Assembly: GCF_014595955.1 (NCBI RefSeq)
Contig: NZ_JABVCF010000003.1
Coordinates: 62,001 to 126,000 of the forward strand
DNA from: Pseudaminobacter soli (ex Zhang et al. 2022)
GTDB lineage: Bacteria > Pseudomonadota > Alphaproteobacteria > Rhizobiales > Rhizobiaceae
Length of the DNA: 64,000 nt
Direction of reading: 5' to 3'
The stretch's first letter is position 1; each line of letters opens with the position of its first letter. The notes under the pieces are model-generated. The model searched no databases and was not told the origin of the DNA. It was given only the letters and a program-made list of their open reading frames with translations. The translations under genes were made by a program, and so were the position numbers. Below, piece after piece: positions 27,601-36,341 of the stretch.

Positions 27601-28070
27601 GGCTTTGCCTGGATCAGCTCGCCGATGCGGCCCTGCCCCACCATGGAGGGCGAGCGTGCGCCGGTCGACTGGTCGGCGAAGAGCAGTTGGACGTCCCTCG
27701 CCCGCGCCTCCTTGCCGTTGATGCGGTAGACCGACCCCGCCTCCCGCTCGATGCGGCGCGACACCTGCAGTTCGTCGGCGTCGTTGAACGGCACCGGGGC
27801 CGTACGGTCCGTATTGTCGAGGAAGAGCGTGACTTCGGCAGTGTTGCGGGCGGGCCGCGTGCCGGAGCCGGAGAAGATCACGTCGTCCATGCCGGACGCG
27901 CGCATGTTCTTGTATGAGCTCTCGCCCATCACCCAGCGCAGCGCCTCGACGAGGTTCGATTTGCCGCAGCCATTCGGCCCGACGATCCCCGTCAGGCCGC
28001 GCTCGATGACGAATTCGCCGGGTTCGACGAAGGATTTGAAACCGAGCAGGCGCAGGCGGCTGAACTTCAT
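24612..28070 (-). CDS. smc: Chromosome segregation SMC protein
   Basis: ATPase that compacts and segregates the chromosome with ScpA/ScpB. The start at 28070 gives the canonical MKFSRLRLLGFKSFVEPGEF and 1152 residues. Walker A GPNGCGKSN lies in the first 40 residues. Two long Ala/Glu/Arg-rich coiled coils flank a Gly-containing hinge near the middle (PAVLEQIAADRGYETALGAA). The C-terminal head has LLSGGEQALTAMAL and ICVLDEVDAPLDDHN. A start 9 bp upstream (MAP) is possible. A 970-residue antisense open frame over it is an artefact of GC-biased codons. Confidence 0.97.
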   Translation of the reverse strand: MKFSRLRLLGFKSFVEPGEFVIERGLTGIVGPNGCGKSNLVEALRWVMGESSYKNMRASGMDDVIFSGSGTRPARNTAEVTLFLDNTDRTAPVPFNDADELQVSRRIEREAGSVYRINGKEARARDVQLLFADQSTGARSPSMVGQGRIGELIQAKPQARRALLEEAAGISGLHTRRHEAELRLRAAEQNLERLDDVVAELESQIDNLRRQARQATRFKNLSAEIRKAEATLLHLRWTAAKAQEAEAQSALTAATSRVAECAAAQMEAAKAQAVGAHHLPALRDASAAASATYQRLSIARTQLDEEAQRIGARMAELERRLAQLAADIAREDQMVRDNADVLAKLSAEEETLRAEEDGSSEREEERQEALERATEALTESEAALSALTSERAEAVAAIGQADRALREATERRDRLARQLAEVAREETEVAARIGALADPAEKRAAAEYAAEEAEAAEEAVIGAETEVTKARGAEAAARPPVQEARAAFARIETEARTLAKVLSAASSGEFPAVLEQIAADRGYETALGAALGEDLDIPLDSRAPAYWGESSDADNDPALPEGIASLAGFVRAPAQLARRLAQIGIVEEAEGARIQRLLKPGQRVVTRKGALWRWDGFVAGADAPTAAAQRLAQKNRLLELEAEADQAAERVKAAESSLAAVEAAVKANVESEKHARDKWRNAQKAVADARDDLVRAERAAGELSARRAAIAETSSRISTDLAEAENALTEAGERRAALPVVSALQAKLDESARTVARDRAAVSDARASHDGLKREAAVRARRLETIAAERKSWISRAENAEAQIASLAERRAETDAELQQVAEAPGEIEERRRSLLSELSKADEARKQAADALQHAESRQVTLDKAATEAIQALAASREERGRAEERLTAADDRRREVEARIREALNIEPHLVARMIESEPGAKLPEIAEVERQLERAKSERERLGAVNLRAEEEQKELSDRLETIVSEREDVLEAIRKLRQAIQSLNREGRERLLAAFDVVNAEFKRLFTHLFGGGTAELQLIESDDPLQAGLEILARPPGKKPQTMTLLSGGEQALTAMALIFAVFLTNPAPICVLDEVDAPLDDHNVERFCNLMDEMARTTETRFVIITHNPITMARMDRLFGVTMAEQGVSTLVSVDLQAAERMREAG

Positions 28071-28130
28071 TGGCGCCACCGCCCGCGCAAACGGGAACCC
28101 CGGCCGGCGTTGCGCGGCCGGACGCCGAGA

Positions 28131-28862
28131 TCAGAGCATGCCGTCGATAATCGCCGACATTTCGTCAATCGACAGGGCCCCCTTGTATTGCTTTCCATTG
28201 ATGAAGAAGGTCGGAGTCGAGTCGACCTTGAATTCCTGCTCTCCGCGCGTCCGTACGGCCCTGATGTCATCCAGAAGCTTCTGGTCGGTCAAGCAAGCTT
28301 CGAAGCTCTGCTGTGTAAAACCTGCGAGCTTTGCAATCTGCAGCAGCGCATCGCGGGCGTTTTCCGCCGAGGCCCAAGTCCTCTGCTGCTGGAACAGCAC
28401 GTTCACCATCGGGAAGTAGTTGTCCTTGGAGCAGCGGGCCAGCATGAAGCCTGCCTCGGCGCGCGGATCGAACGGGAACTCGCGCAGGATCAACCGCGCC
28501 TTGCCGGTGTCGATATACTTGGTCTTCAACTCGGGCAGCGTGGTCTCATGGAAGTGGGCGCAGTGCGGGCAGGTCATCGAGGCATATTCGACGATGGTGA
28601 CCGGCGCATCGGCCTTGCCGAGCATCATGTCGGGGATCGGCCCCGGCTCCAGCAACTTCGCCATGTCGACCGTGCCGGCTGCCTCGGGTGCCTTCGTGGC
28701 AGCGCCAGGAGCCGGTGTCGACTGCGCGGCAGGCTGCTCGGCCGGCGCAGGAGTTTCGGCGCTCGGCTGATCCCCTTCGTCGCTGCAGGCAGCGAGGATG
28801 CCGGCGGCGGAAACGACCGCGACGGTGGAAAGAAAATGTCTGCGCGACAGAGGCCGATACAT
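28131..28862 (-). CDS. DsbA-family thiol:disulfide oxidoreductase, lipoprotein-like
   Basis: 243 residues from the ATG at 28862 (MYRPLSRRHFLSTVAVVSAA), with AGGTGA upstream. The N-terminus combines an RRHF pair, a hydrophobic core and LAAC, so it may be lipidated at that Cys, or Tat-exported. A Pro/Ala-rich linker follows to about residue 65, then a thioredoxin/DsbA domain with active site CPHC (ASMTCPHCAHFHE) and cis-Pro loop STPTFFING. It likely oxidises or shuffles disulfides in the periplasm. It lies 60 bp upstream of smc on the same strand. Confidence 0.92.
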   Translation of the reverse strand: MYRPLSRRHFLSTVAVVSAAGILAACSDEGDQPSAETPAPAEQPAAQSTPAPGAATKAPEAAGTVDMAKLLEPGPIPDMMLGKADAPVTIVEYASMTCPHCAHFHETTLPELKTKYIDTGKARLILREFPFDPRAEAGFMLARCSKDNYFPMVNVLFQQQRTWASAENARDALLQIAKLAGFTQQSFEACLTDQKLLDDIRAVRTRGEQEFKVDSTPTFFINGKQYKGALSIDEMSAIIDGML

Positions 28863-28992
28863 GCGAATCACCTGCAACAACTCTGGATGATGGGATGGGT
28901 GCGAAACAGAAAGCGAGGGTTGTTGGCAATTAAGGCATCATTCATGGCATTCCAAGCGGCCTTGCAGCCGGGACTTTCACGAATGTGGGATT

Positions 28993-29499
28993 TCAGCGCT
29001 TCCTCGATCCGATCACGGACGCCCCGAGGCGCTCCAGGGCGGCGCGAAGATCATCATTCTCAATCGCACGGACCTTCGTCTGGATCGCGTTCTTCTCGGA
29101 CGAGGTGAGTGGGCGAGGCGCGGGCCGAGCCGGGCGCACATTGGCGGCTATGGGCTTCTGCACGATGCGAATGCGATCCACCGCGTTGAAGCCGAGGAAG
29201 GAATTCACGCGCGCAATCACCTCGCCGGTCTCATGCTGGAGATGAAGCGCCGCGATGCCCTCGCAGGCGATCACGAGCGTCGCGGGACGGAACGGATCGT
29301 CGTCGCTGGCGCGACGCGGCCATTGCAGCTTCTCGGGCCGGGATTTCGTGGCGATGCGCGTCCCGACGATCTCCTCCCAGGACTGGACTAGACCGATCGA
29401 TAGCCCGGCGCGCTTGCGCAGCACGGGGTCGAGCACGGCGGCCGCGAGATCACTAACGGGCTGCGCCCAATTGCCGCCTCGTCGTTGCGTCACAGCCAC
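28993..29499 (-). CDS. DUF721 family protein (DciA-like)
   Basis: 168 residues. An N-terminal region, LAAAVLDPVLRKRAGLSIGLVQSWEEIVGTRIATKSRPEKLQW, then LVIACEGIAALHLQHETGEVIARVNSFLG, matches the DUF721 fold. DUF721 proteins include DciA, the loader of the replicative helicase DnaB in bacteria without DnaC. A disordered Pro/Arg-rich tail follows. Its start overlaps the stop of the upstream methyltransferase-like gene by 10 bp, so the two are probably cotranscribed. The DciA role is inferred from the family. Confidence 0.8.
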   Translation of the reverse strand: MAVTQRRGGNWAQPVSDLAAAVLDPVLRKRAGLSIGLVQSWEEIVGTRIATKSRPEKLQWPRRASDDDPFRPATLVIACEGIAALHLQHETGEVIARVNSFLGFNAVDRIRIVQKPIAANVRPARPAPRPLTSSEKNAIQTKVRAIENDDLRAALERLGASVIGSRKR

Positions 29500-29945
29500 C
29501 TCCGCACCTCGCGCCGGAAACGCTCGAACTCATCGCCGAACAGTCGAGCCAGCGCCTCCTCCTCCGGCTCTATCTGGAACCGGTTCATATAGGGCACGAA
29601 GGCGAGCGCTATGACCAGCGCGGCCGGATGCCCGAGCAGGACCCCAAGACCCGCCAGAAAGAGCAAGAAGCCGAGATACATCGGGTTTCGCGTGAAGCGA
29701 TAAATGCCGCTGCGCACAAGCGCCGATGCCTTGTCCGGCCGGGTCGGGTCCACCGTCGTTCCCGCGCGGCGGAACGCCAGCACTCCACCCGCGCAAACCG
29801 CGAGTCCGGCGAGGATGATCGCAGTTCCGGCCCATCGCAGTGCCGGCGCATCGAGCGAGATCGCAGGCGTTGCCATGGCTGCAGCGATCATGACACAAGC
29901 GAAGATCAGAGCGAGCAGAAGCGGCGGTATGCGGAGCGTGAGCAT
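29490..29945 (-). CDS. Isoprenylcysteine carboxyl methyltransferase-like membrane protein
   Basis: 151 residues from the ATG at 29945 (MLTLRIPPLLLALIFACVMI). Hydrophobic helices near residues 6-25, 40-58 and 90-125, followed by the family signature: GIYRFTRNPMYLGFLLFLAG and a C-terminal EPEEEALARLFGDEFERFRREVRRW. In bacteria such proteins (PEMT/ICMT fold) methylate unknown membrane substrates. It is divergent from mutY with 53 bp between starts. A longer in-frame start at 29990 would overlap the mutY leader. Confidence 0.85.
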   Translation of the reverse strand: MLTLRIPPLLLALIFACVMIAAAMATPAISLDAPALRWAGTAIILAGLAVCAGGVLAFRRAGTTVDPTRPDKASALVRSGIYRFTRNPMYLGFLLFLAGLGVLLGHPAALVIALAFVPYMNRFQIEPEEEALARLFGDEFERFRREVRRWL

Positions 29946-29998
29946 GAAAATTGGAACTGTCTCAAAAGCGTTCTGGGGTGGGTGGTACAACCCTTAGC

Positions 29999-31114
29999 AT
30001 GCTTGCCGTGCTCGAAGAACAAGCCTCTCCTCCGACCGCATCCCCGGCGGCGGCTCGGCGACTGCTCGACTGGTACGACCGCCATCATCGCGACCTGCCG
30101 TGGCGCGTTTCCCCAGCCGATCTGGCGAAGGGTGTCAGGCCAGACCCATACCACGTCTGGCTGTCCGAGGTCATGCTGCAGCAGACCACGGTCGAGGCTG
30201 TAAAACCCTATTTCCTCGCTTTTCTCGCTCGCTGGCCCGCGGTGGAAGATTTGGCCGCCGCGCCTGCCGAGGAGGTGATGCGCGCCTGGGCAGGCCTTGG
30301 CTATTATTCGCGAGCGCGCAACCTGAAGGCCTGCGCAGACAAGGTCGCAAGCCTTCCCGACGGGTTCCCGGACACCGAGGACGGCCTGCGCGCACTGCCC
30401 GGCATCGGCGCCTACACCGCAGCCGCGATCGCGGCGATCGCTTTCGGACGGCCTGCCGCCGTGGTCGATGGCAATGTCGAGCGCGTGACGGCACGCCTGT
30501 TCGCCATCGAGACGCCCCTGCCCGAAGCGAAGCGGCCGATCCGGGCCGCGGTCGAGACGCTGGTTCCGATCGACCGGCCCGGTGATTTCGCGCAGGCCAT
30601 GATGGATCTCGGCGCGACCATCTGCACGCCGAAGCGGCCGCGCTGCATGCTCTGTCCATTGAAGGCGGATTGCCGCGCAATTGTTACGGGAGATCCCGAA
30701 CGCCTGCCGCTGCGCGCGCCCAAGGCGGAGCGGCCGAAGCGTACCGGCGTCGCCTTTGTCGCGGTCAGGCCGGACGGAGCCATCCTGCTTCGGACCCGCC
30801 CTGCGAAGGGCCTTCTCGGTGGAATGACCGAGGTGCCGAACTTCGGATGGAGCAAGGTGCCGCGCAACGTTTCGCGTTCACCCGAGCCGCCGCTGCCGGC
30901 GGAGTGGCGAAGAGCGGGTTCGATCTCCCACGTCTTCACCCATTTCGCGCTTGAACTCGAAGTTCTTCGGGCCGATGTAGAAGCCGCGGCCACGCTTCCG
31001 GATCATCGCTGGGTCGCGGCGGTGGATATCCCCGGCGAGGCCCTTCCGACCGTCATGAAAAAGGCCATCGAGGCCGCCATTCCCGGCGCCACCAAGCGCC
31101 GTCCGATCAATTGA
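29999..31114 (+). CDS. mutY: A/G-specific adenine DNA glycosylase
   Basis: Removes adenine mispaired with 8-oxoguanine. From the ATG at 29999 (MLAVLEEQASPPTASPAAAR) it has 371 residues. The HhH-GPD domain contains LPGIGAYTAAAIAAIAFG and VVDGNVERV with the catalytic Asp. The iron-sulfur loop ICTPKRPRCMLCPLKADCRA has the C-x6-C-x2-C-x5-C spacing. The C-terminal NUDIX-like 8-oxoG sensor covers about residues 240-365. No good Shine-Dalgarno site is seen; the TTG at 29951 is an alternative start. Confidence 0.95.
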   Translation: MLAVLEEQASPPTASPAAARRLLDWYDRHHRDLPWRVSPADLAKGVRPDPYHVWLSEVMLQQTTVEAVKPYFLAFLARWPAVEDLAAAPAEEVMRAWAGLGYYSRARNLKACADKVASLPDGFPDTEDGLRALPGIGAYTAAAIAAIAFGRPAAVVDGNVERVTARLFAIETPLPEAKRPIRAAVETLVPIDRPGDFAQAMMDLGATICTPKRPRCMLCPLKADCRAIVTGDPERLPLRAPKAERPKRTGVAFVAVRPDGAILLRTRPAKGLLGGMTEVPNFGWSKVPRNVSRSPEPPLPAEWRRAGSISHVFTHFALELEVLRADVEAAATLPDHRWVAAVDIPGEALPTVMKKAIEAAIPGATKRRPIN

Positions 31115-31121
31115 GGTCTTC

Positions 31122-31733
31122 ATGAGCGAAATCCGCCACATCGTCTTCGACATCGGCAAGGTGCTGATCCATTACGACCCGGACCTGCCGTTCAGCCGGC
31201 TGATACCGGACGAAGCGGAGCGTAGATGGTTCTTCGAGAACATCTGCACCCATGACTGGAACATCGAGCAGGATCGAGGACGCAGTTGGGAAGACGCCGA
31301 GGCCGAGCTCATCGCGCTTCATCCGACGCATGAGGAGAACATCCGCAACTTCCGCCGGCACTGGCACGAGATGGTGCCGCACGCCTATGAGGACTCGGTC
31401 GCCGTGTTCGAAGGGCTGATCGAGTCGGGCCACGACGTCACCATGCTGACCAACTGGGCCAAGGACACTTTTGTCGAGGCGCGCGAGCGCTTCCAGTTCC
31501 TCAACCGCCCACGAGGCGTGACCGTGTCGGGAGATGTCGGGTTGATCAAGCCGCAGCGCGCGATCTACGATCTCCACGCCTCCAGCTTCGGTCTGGATCC
31601 GCGCGTCACGCTGTTCATTGACGACAGCCGGAACAACGTCCAGGGCGCGATCGACGCCGGTTGGCAGGCAGTCCTGTTTACCGGTGCTGAGACGCTCAGG
31701 GGGGATCTCAACGCGCGGGGCATCGAGGCGTGA
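31122..31733 (+). CDS. HAD-superfamily hydrolase, YihX-like
   Basis: 203 residues. Motif I is VFDIGKVLIHYD, where the second Asp of the usual DxD is Gly. This DxGxV variant is shared with YihX-type sugar-phosphate phosphatases and some haloacid dehalogenase relatives. Motif II lies in VTMLTNWAKD, the motif III lysine probably in GLIKPQ, and motif IV is LFIDDSRNNVQGA. It starts 7 bp after the mutY stop, so it is likely cotranscribed. The substrate is unknown; alpha-glucose-1-phosphate is possible by analogy with YihX. Confidence 0.87.
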   Translation: MSEIRHIVFDIGKVLIHYDPDLPFSRLIPDEAERRWFFENICTHDWNIEQDRGRSWEDAEAELIALHPTHEENIRNFRRHWHEMVPHAYEDSVAVFEGLIESGHDVTMLTNWAKDTFVEARERFQFLNRPRGVTVSGDVGLIKPQRAIYDLHASSFGLDPRVTLFIDDSRNNVQGAIDAGWQAVLFTGAETLRGDLNARGIEA

Positions 31734-31785
31734 GCAATCCCTTCGATATGATGGGCACAGGACGCATGACGCGCGCTGATTGACT

Positions 31786-32083
31786 GTGCGTCCTTCGAGG
31801 CTCGCGCATCTAGCGCCTCATTTGACTGTTTGAGTTTGAAGAGCGCTCGCACCTCAGGATGAGGACCGTTGGTGCCATCGCTAACCTTAAAGGTTATGCG
31901 ATGCGCGGGGACGCCCGCCGGCGTTCGTTATCCCTGGGGTGAGGACCGTTGGTGGCATAGCTAACCTTCAAGGTTGTGCGATGCGTGAGGACGCGCACCG
32001 ATCTCCCTCATCCTGAGGTGCGAGCCCTCTTTGACATTGGAAAGTGCGCGTAGAATTTCGCGGGCGAGCCTTGAAGGACGCAC
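31786..32083. repeat. Composite nested inverted-repeat element with two internal tandem units
   Basis: Outer arms 31786-31805 (GTGCGTCCTTCGAGGCTCGC) and 32064-32083 are reverse complements with one mismatch. Inner arms 31845-31864 (GCTCGCACCTCAGGATGAGG) and 32006-32025 are exact reverse complements. Inside are two about 54-bp direct copies (31861-31914 and 31941-31994), each built around AACCTTnAAGGTT. The whole 392-bp gap between the HAD gene and ccrM holds only this element; I see no gene in it. The ends resemble a common rhizobial intergenic repeat. Confidence 0.75.
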
Positions 32084-32125
32084 CGCAAAGCAGCGCGTCC
32101 CGAACTCAATGCAGGCGCTAACCCC

Positions 32126-33283
<1,158 letters not shown>

Positions 33284-33295
33284 TTACTGGGCGTT

Positions 33296-33303
33296 ATGGT
33301 TAC
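33296..33303 (-). promoter_or_regulatory. Possible CtrA half-site upstream of ccrM
   Basis: On the minus strand this reads GTAACCAT, 7 of 8 bases of the TTAACCAT half-site described for CtrA, 40 bp upstream of the ccrM start. A single GAATC (GANTC) lies at 33412-33416. CtrA and GANTC control of ccrM is known in Caulobacter; here it is a weak match only. Confidence 0.25.
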
Positions 33304-33533
33304 CGGTTCTAGTAAATTTTTAATGAAGCGCGGCGCCGTTCAATCTGCCTGCGCGCCCTGGATGCTAGCATGCAGGTCGTTCGGGCGACAGCATCCGGCA
33401 CAATCGCGCTGGAATCTCCATTACGCCCATGCCGGCACGCAGCAGGCCAATTTGCCCGTTTCGGCCGCTTCGTGTATTGGCGCGGGAAATCGCCGTCCCC
33501 GCGCGAACTCCTCCCCTCCCATCGACGGACGCC

Positions 33534-34223
33534 ATGAACCAGCCAGCACTCGTCATCTTCGATTTCGACGGAACGCTCGTCGATTCAGAAATCATCGCCG
33601 CGCGCGTCGAAGCCGATCTTTTGACCCGTGCCGGCTTTCCGATAACCGCTGGGGAACTTGCGGAACGCTATGCCGGCCTCACCTTCAAAGATATCATGCT
33701 GAAGATCGAGGAGGAGGCGAATATTCCCCTCCAGGCTTCGCTGATCGGCGAAGCCGAAACGCTGGTCGACCGCCACCTGCGCTCGGAAGTGCGCATCATC
33801 GAAGGCGCGCGAGCCGCCGTTTCAGCAGTTCAGACGCCGAAGTGCATCTGCTCCAACTCGCGCACCGAGCGCATCCGCTTCATGATGGAGAAGACCGGCC
33901 TGGAGGCCTTCTTCCGCAAGGAGGACGTGTTTTCCGCGCTCGACACGCCGAGCGGCAAGCCGAAGCCCGCGCCGGACGTCTTTCTCTACGCGGCCAAGCA
34001 CTATGGGGTCGACCCTGCTGACACATTCGTGATCGAGGACTCTGTCCATGGCGTCCACGGCGCCAAGGCGGCAGGCATGCGCGTCATCGGCTTTACCGGC
34101 GCCTCGCATTCCTATCCCGGTCATGCCGACATGGTGACCGACGCTGGCGCGGAGACGGTGATCCACCGCTGGAGCGATTTCCGAAGCGTGCTGGCCGCCG
34201 TTTCGGAATGGTCCGACGCCTGA
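33534..34223 (+). CDS. HAD-IA family phosphatase
   Basis: 229 residues from the ATG at 33534 (MNQPALVIFDFDGTLVDSE). All HAD motifs are present: nucleophile DFDGT, motif II CICSNSRTE, motif III lysine GKPKPAPD and motif IV FVIEDSVHG. A helical cap domain at about residues 20-90 marks subfamily IA, as in phosphoglycolate phosphatase and beta-phosphoglucomutase-like enzymes. The substrate cannot be set; VFLYAAKHYGV and GVHGAKAAGM favour the sugar-phosphate phosphatase side. It is divergent from ccrM. Confidence 0.9.
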   Translation: MNQPALVIFDFDGTLVDSEIIAARVEADLLTRAGFPITAGELAERYAGLTFKDIMLKIEEEANIPLQASLIGEAETLVDRHLRSEVRIIEGARAAVSAVQTPKCICSNSRTERIRFMMEKTGLEAFFRKEDVFSALDTPSGKPKPAPDVFLYAAKHYGVDPADTFVIEDSVHGVHGAKAAGMRVIGFTGASHSYPGHADMVTDAGAETVIHRWSDFRSVLAAVSEWSDA

Positions 34224-34233
34224 GCGGCCGGAA

Positions 34234-34812
34234 TTATTCGGTCGAAGCGCGCTTCTTCGGCGGACCTTCGTCGAAGCCGGCGAAAATCTGGACGTTCGCA
34301 GCGCTCGGCTCGGGCACGGAAATGCTGGCTTCGTTAACGATGAACTGCCCCGCAGCCCCCCCACCGGCCAGTTGCACTTGATGCTTCTTGAGCTCGGAAT
34401 AGGTCACGTTGCCGCCCTCCAGCACCGCCACCCTGATCGGCAGGGTGATGTTCGCCGGCGCGCCGGCCGGCCCGGGAACAACGCGGCCGGCCACCGCCAC
34501 GGTGATGTTGAGCATGCCGTTCGAACGCGAGCAGGAGCGCGTCACGTCGCTGATCGAGGCCTGGTATTGTAGCTTGGAGGGATCGTCCTGGCCGCCCTTG
34601 GCGTAGGAATTGACATAGTTGGTGCCCTCTCGGAGGCTCACGCGCGGACAGTAGCCGCGCAACTCGCTCTCCAGCACCTTGCCTTCCGGCGGCTTCGTGT
34701 CCGTACCGGCGCTGCCGGGAGAAGGGCTGCCGCCAGTGCCGGACTGGCAGCCGGCCACGACAAGAATAAGCCCGGACACGATCAGCCCAGGCAGGATACG
34801 ACGATCAGCCAA
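34234..34812 (-). CDS. Lipoprotein of unknown function
   Basis: I start this at the TTG at 34812, which has AGAGGGAG 6 bp upstream and gives MADRRILPGLIVSGLILVVAGC, a compact lipoprotein signal with lipobox VAGC. Upstream GTG (34833) and ATG (34950) starts would bury the signal. The 192-residue product has a Ser/Gly/Pro linker, then a domain with two conserved-looking Cys (GYCPRVSL, TRSCSRSNG) and beta-rich segments (NITVAVAGRVV, LPIRVAVLEGGNVTYSE). Probably a periplasmic membrane-anchored protein. Divergent from thrC. Confidence 0.75.
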   Translation of the reverse strand: MADRRILPGLIVSGLILVVAGCQSGTGGSPSPGSAGTDTKPPEGKVLESELRGYCPRVSLREGTNYVNSYAKGGQDDPSKLQYQASISDVTRSCSRSNGMLNITVAVAGRVVPGPAGAPANITLPIRVAVLEGGNVTYSELKKHQVQLAGGGAAGQFIVNEASISVPEPSAANVQIFAGFDEGPPKKRASTE

Positions 34813-34933
34813 ACCAAACTCCCTCTGCCGCACTTCCCAGCCCCGAAGGACATGCTCTATAGCAACCAGGCGAGCGAATTGCGACCAGCAGCGCGGCGAT
34901 TTGCACAAACCGGCATCGCGGGGAGCCAGTGAA

Positions 34934-36337
34934 ATGAGATATGTCAGCACGCGCGGAAACGCCCCTCACCTCGGCTTCAGCGATGCGGTGCTGAGGGGGC
35001 TGGCGCGCGACGGCGGGCTTTATGTCCCGGACGAGTGGCCCACACTGTCCACGGCCGAGATACGGGCGCTGCGCGGACTTCCATATACCGAGATCGCGAT
35101 CAGGCTGCTGACGCCGTATCTCGGCGGCGAGATCGAGGAAAAGACCTTCGCCGCGATCGTACGGGAAGCTTATGCTACCTTCCGCCACGAAGCCGTCTGC
35201 CCGCTTGTGCAGACCGGCCCGGACACTTTCATGCTAGAGCTTTTCCACGGGCCGACGCTCGCCTTCAAGGACGTGGCGATGCAGTTGATCTCGCGGCTGA
35301 TGGACCACATCCTGGCCGAACGCGGTGAGCGCGCCACGATCACGGCGGCGACGTCCGGCGATACCGGCGGAGCGGCGATCGAAGCTTTCGCCGGGCGCGA
35401 ACGCACGGACATGTTCGTGCTCTTCCCGCACGGGCGCGTATCGCCCGTCCAGCAACGGCAGATGACCACCTCAACGGCGCCGAACGTCCATGCGCTGTCG
35501 ATCGAGGGCAATTTCGACGATTGCCAGGCGCTGGTGAAGGAGATGTTCAACGACCACCGCTTCCGCGACGCGGTCTCGCTGTCGGGCGTGAACTCGATCA
35601 ACTGGGCCCGCATCATGGCCCAGATCGTCTACTACTTCACCTCGGCGCTATCGCTCGGCGCGCCCGACCGGCCCGTCTCCTTCACGGTGCCAACGGGCAA
35701 TTTCGGCGACATCTTCGCCGGCTATGCCGCCAAGCGCATGGGCCTGCCGATCGATCGGCTCATCATTGCCACCAATGACAACGACATCCTGGCGCGCACG
35801 CTGTCGTCGGGCGAATACCGCATGCACGGCGTGGTCGCCACGACCTCGCCGTCGATGGATATCCAGGTGTCGTCCAATTTCGAGCGCCTGCTGTTCGAGG
35901 CGTCAAGCCGGCAGAGTAGCGAGGTCGTCCTATACATGAACGGCCTCAGGCAGTCCGGCGCCTTCACCATAGGCGAGCGCACGCTCTCTTCGATCAGAAA
36001 GGATTTTGACGCTGGCCGCGCCTCGATGGAGGAAACCGCGCTAACTATCTCGCGGACGCTCGAAGGCAGCGGCTATCTGCTCGACCCCCACACCGCGACG
36101 GCGGTTCATGTCGCCGCGCAGCACGAGACCGACAGCCCGATGATCGTTCTCGGAACCGCGCATCCCGCCAAATTCCCGCAGGCCGTTAGGGACGCGTCCG
36201 GCGTGACGCCTGCCTTGCCAGCATGGCTGTCGGGACTGATGGAATCGCAAGAGCGGTACACGGTACTTCCCTCGGATTTGAAAATGGTGGAAGAATACAT
36301 TAGTCGTCGCGCCCGGGCGGCGCGCCAAGGAGTGTGA
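34934..36337 (+). CDS. thrC: Threonine synthase
   Basis: Converts O-phosphohomoserine to threonine with PLP. From the ATG at 34934 (MRYVSTRGNAPHLGFSDAVL) it has 467 residues, the long bacterial type. The PLP lysine is in TLAFKDVAMQ. SGDTGGAAIEAFAGRE and the phosphate-binding VPTGNFGDIFAGYAA are intact. GGGAGCC precedes the start. It is followed 4 bp later by an M16 peptidase gene, a pairing common in rhizobia. thrB is elsewhere in this window, with rnhA and ispH. Confidence 0.95.
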   Translation: MRYVSTRGNAPHLGFSDAVLRGLARDGGLYVPDEWPTLSTAEIRALRGLPYTEIAIRLLTPYLGGEIEEKTFAAIVREAYATFRHEAVCPLVQTGPDTFMLELFHGPTLAFKDVAMQLISRLMDHILAERGERATITAATSGDTGGAAIEAFAGRERTDMFVLFPHGRVSPVQQRQMTTSTAPNVHALSIEGNFDDCQALVKEMFNDHRFRDAVSLSGVNSINWARIMAQIVYYFTSALSLGAPDRPVSFTVPTGNFGDIFAGYAAKRMGLPIDRLIIATNDNDILARTLSSGEYRMHGVVATTSPSMDIQVSSNFERLLFEASSRQSSEVVLYMNGLRQSGAFTIGERTLSSIRKDFDAGRASMEETALTISRTLEGSGYLLDPHTATAVHVAAQHETDSPMIVLGTAHPAKFPQAVRDASGVTPALPAWLSGLMESQERYTVLPSDLKMVEEYISRRARAARQGV

Positions 36338-36341
36338 CTAC

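Noticed and set aside
25005-27917. 970-residue open frame antisense to smc
   Set aside because: It is exactly opposite the SMC coding region, whose protein is fully recognisable. Its Arg/Leu-rich sequence is typical of GC-biased shadow frames.
31861-31994. Possible CRISPR-like array
   Set aside because: Only two copies of a 54-bp unit with several mismatches, no uniform spacers and no cas genes. Better explained as a repeat element.
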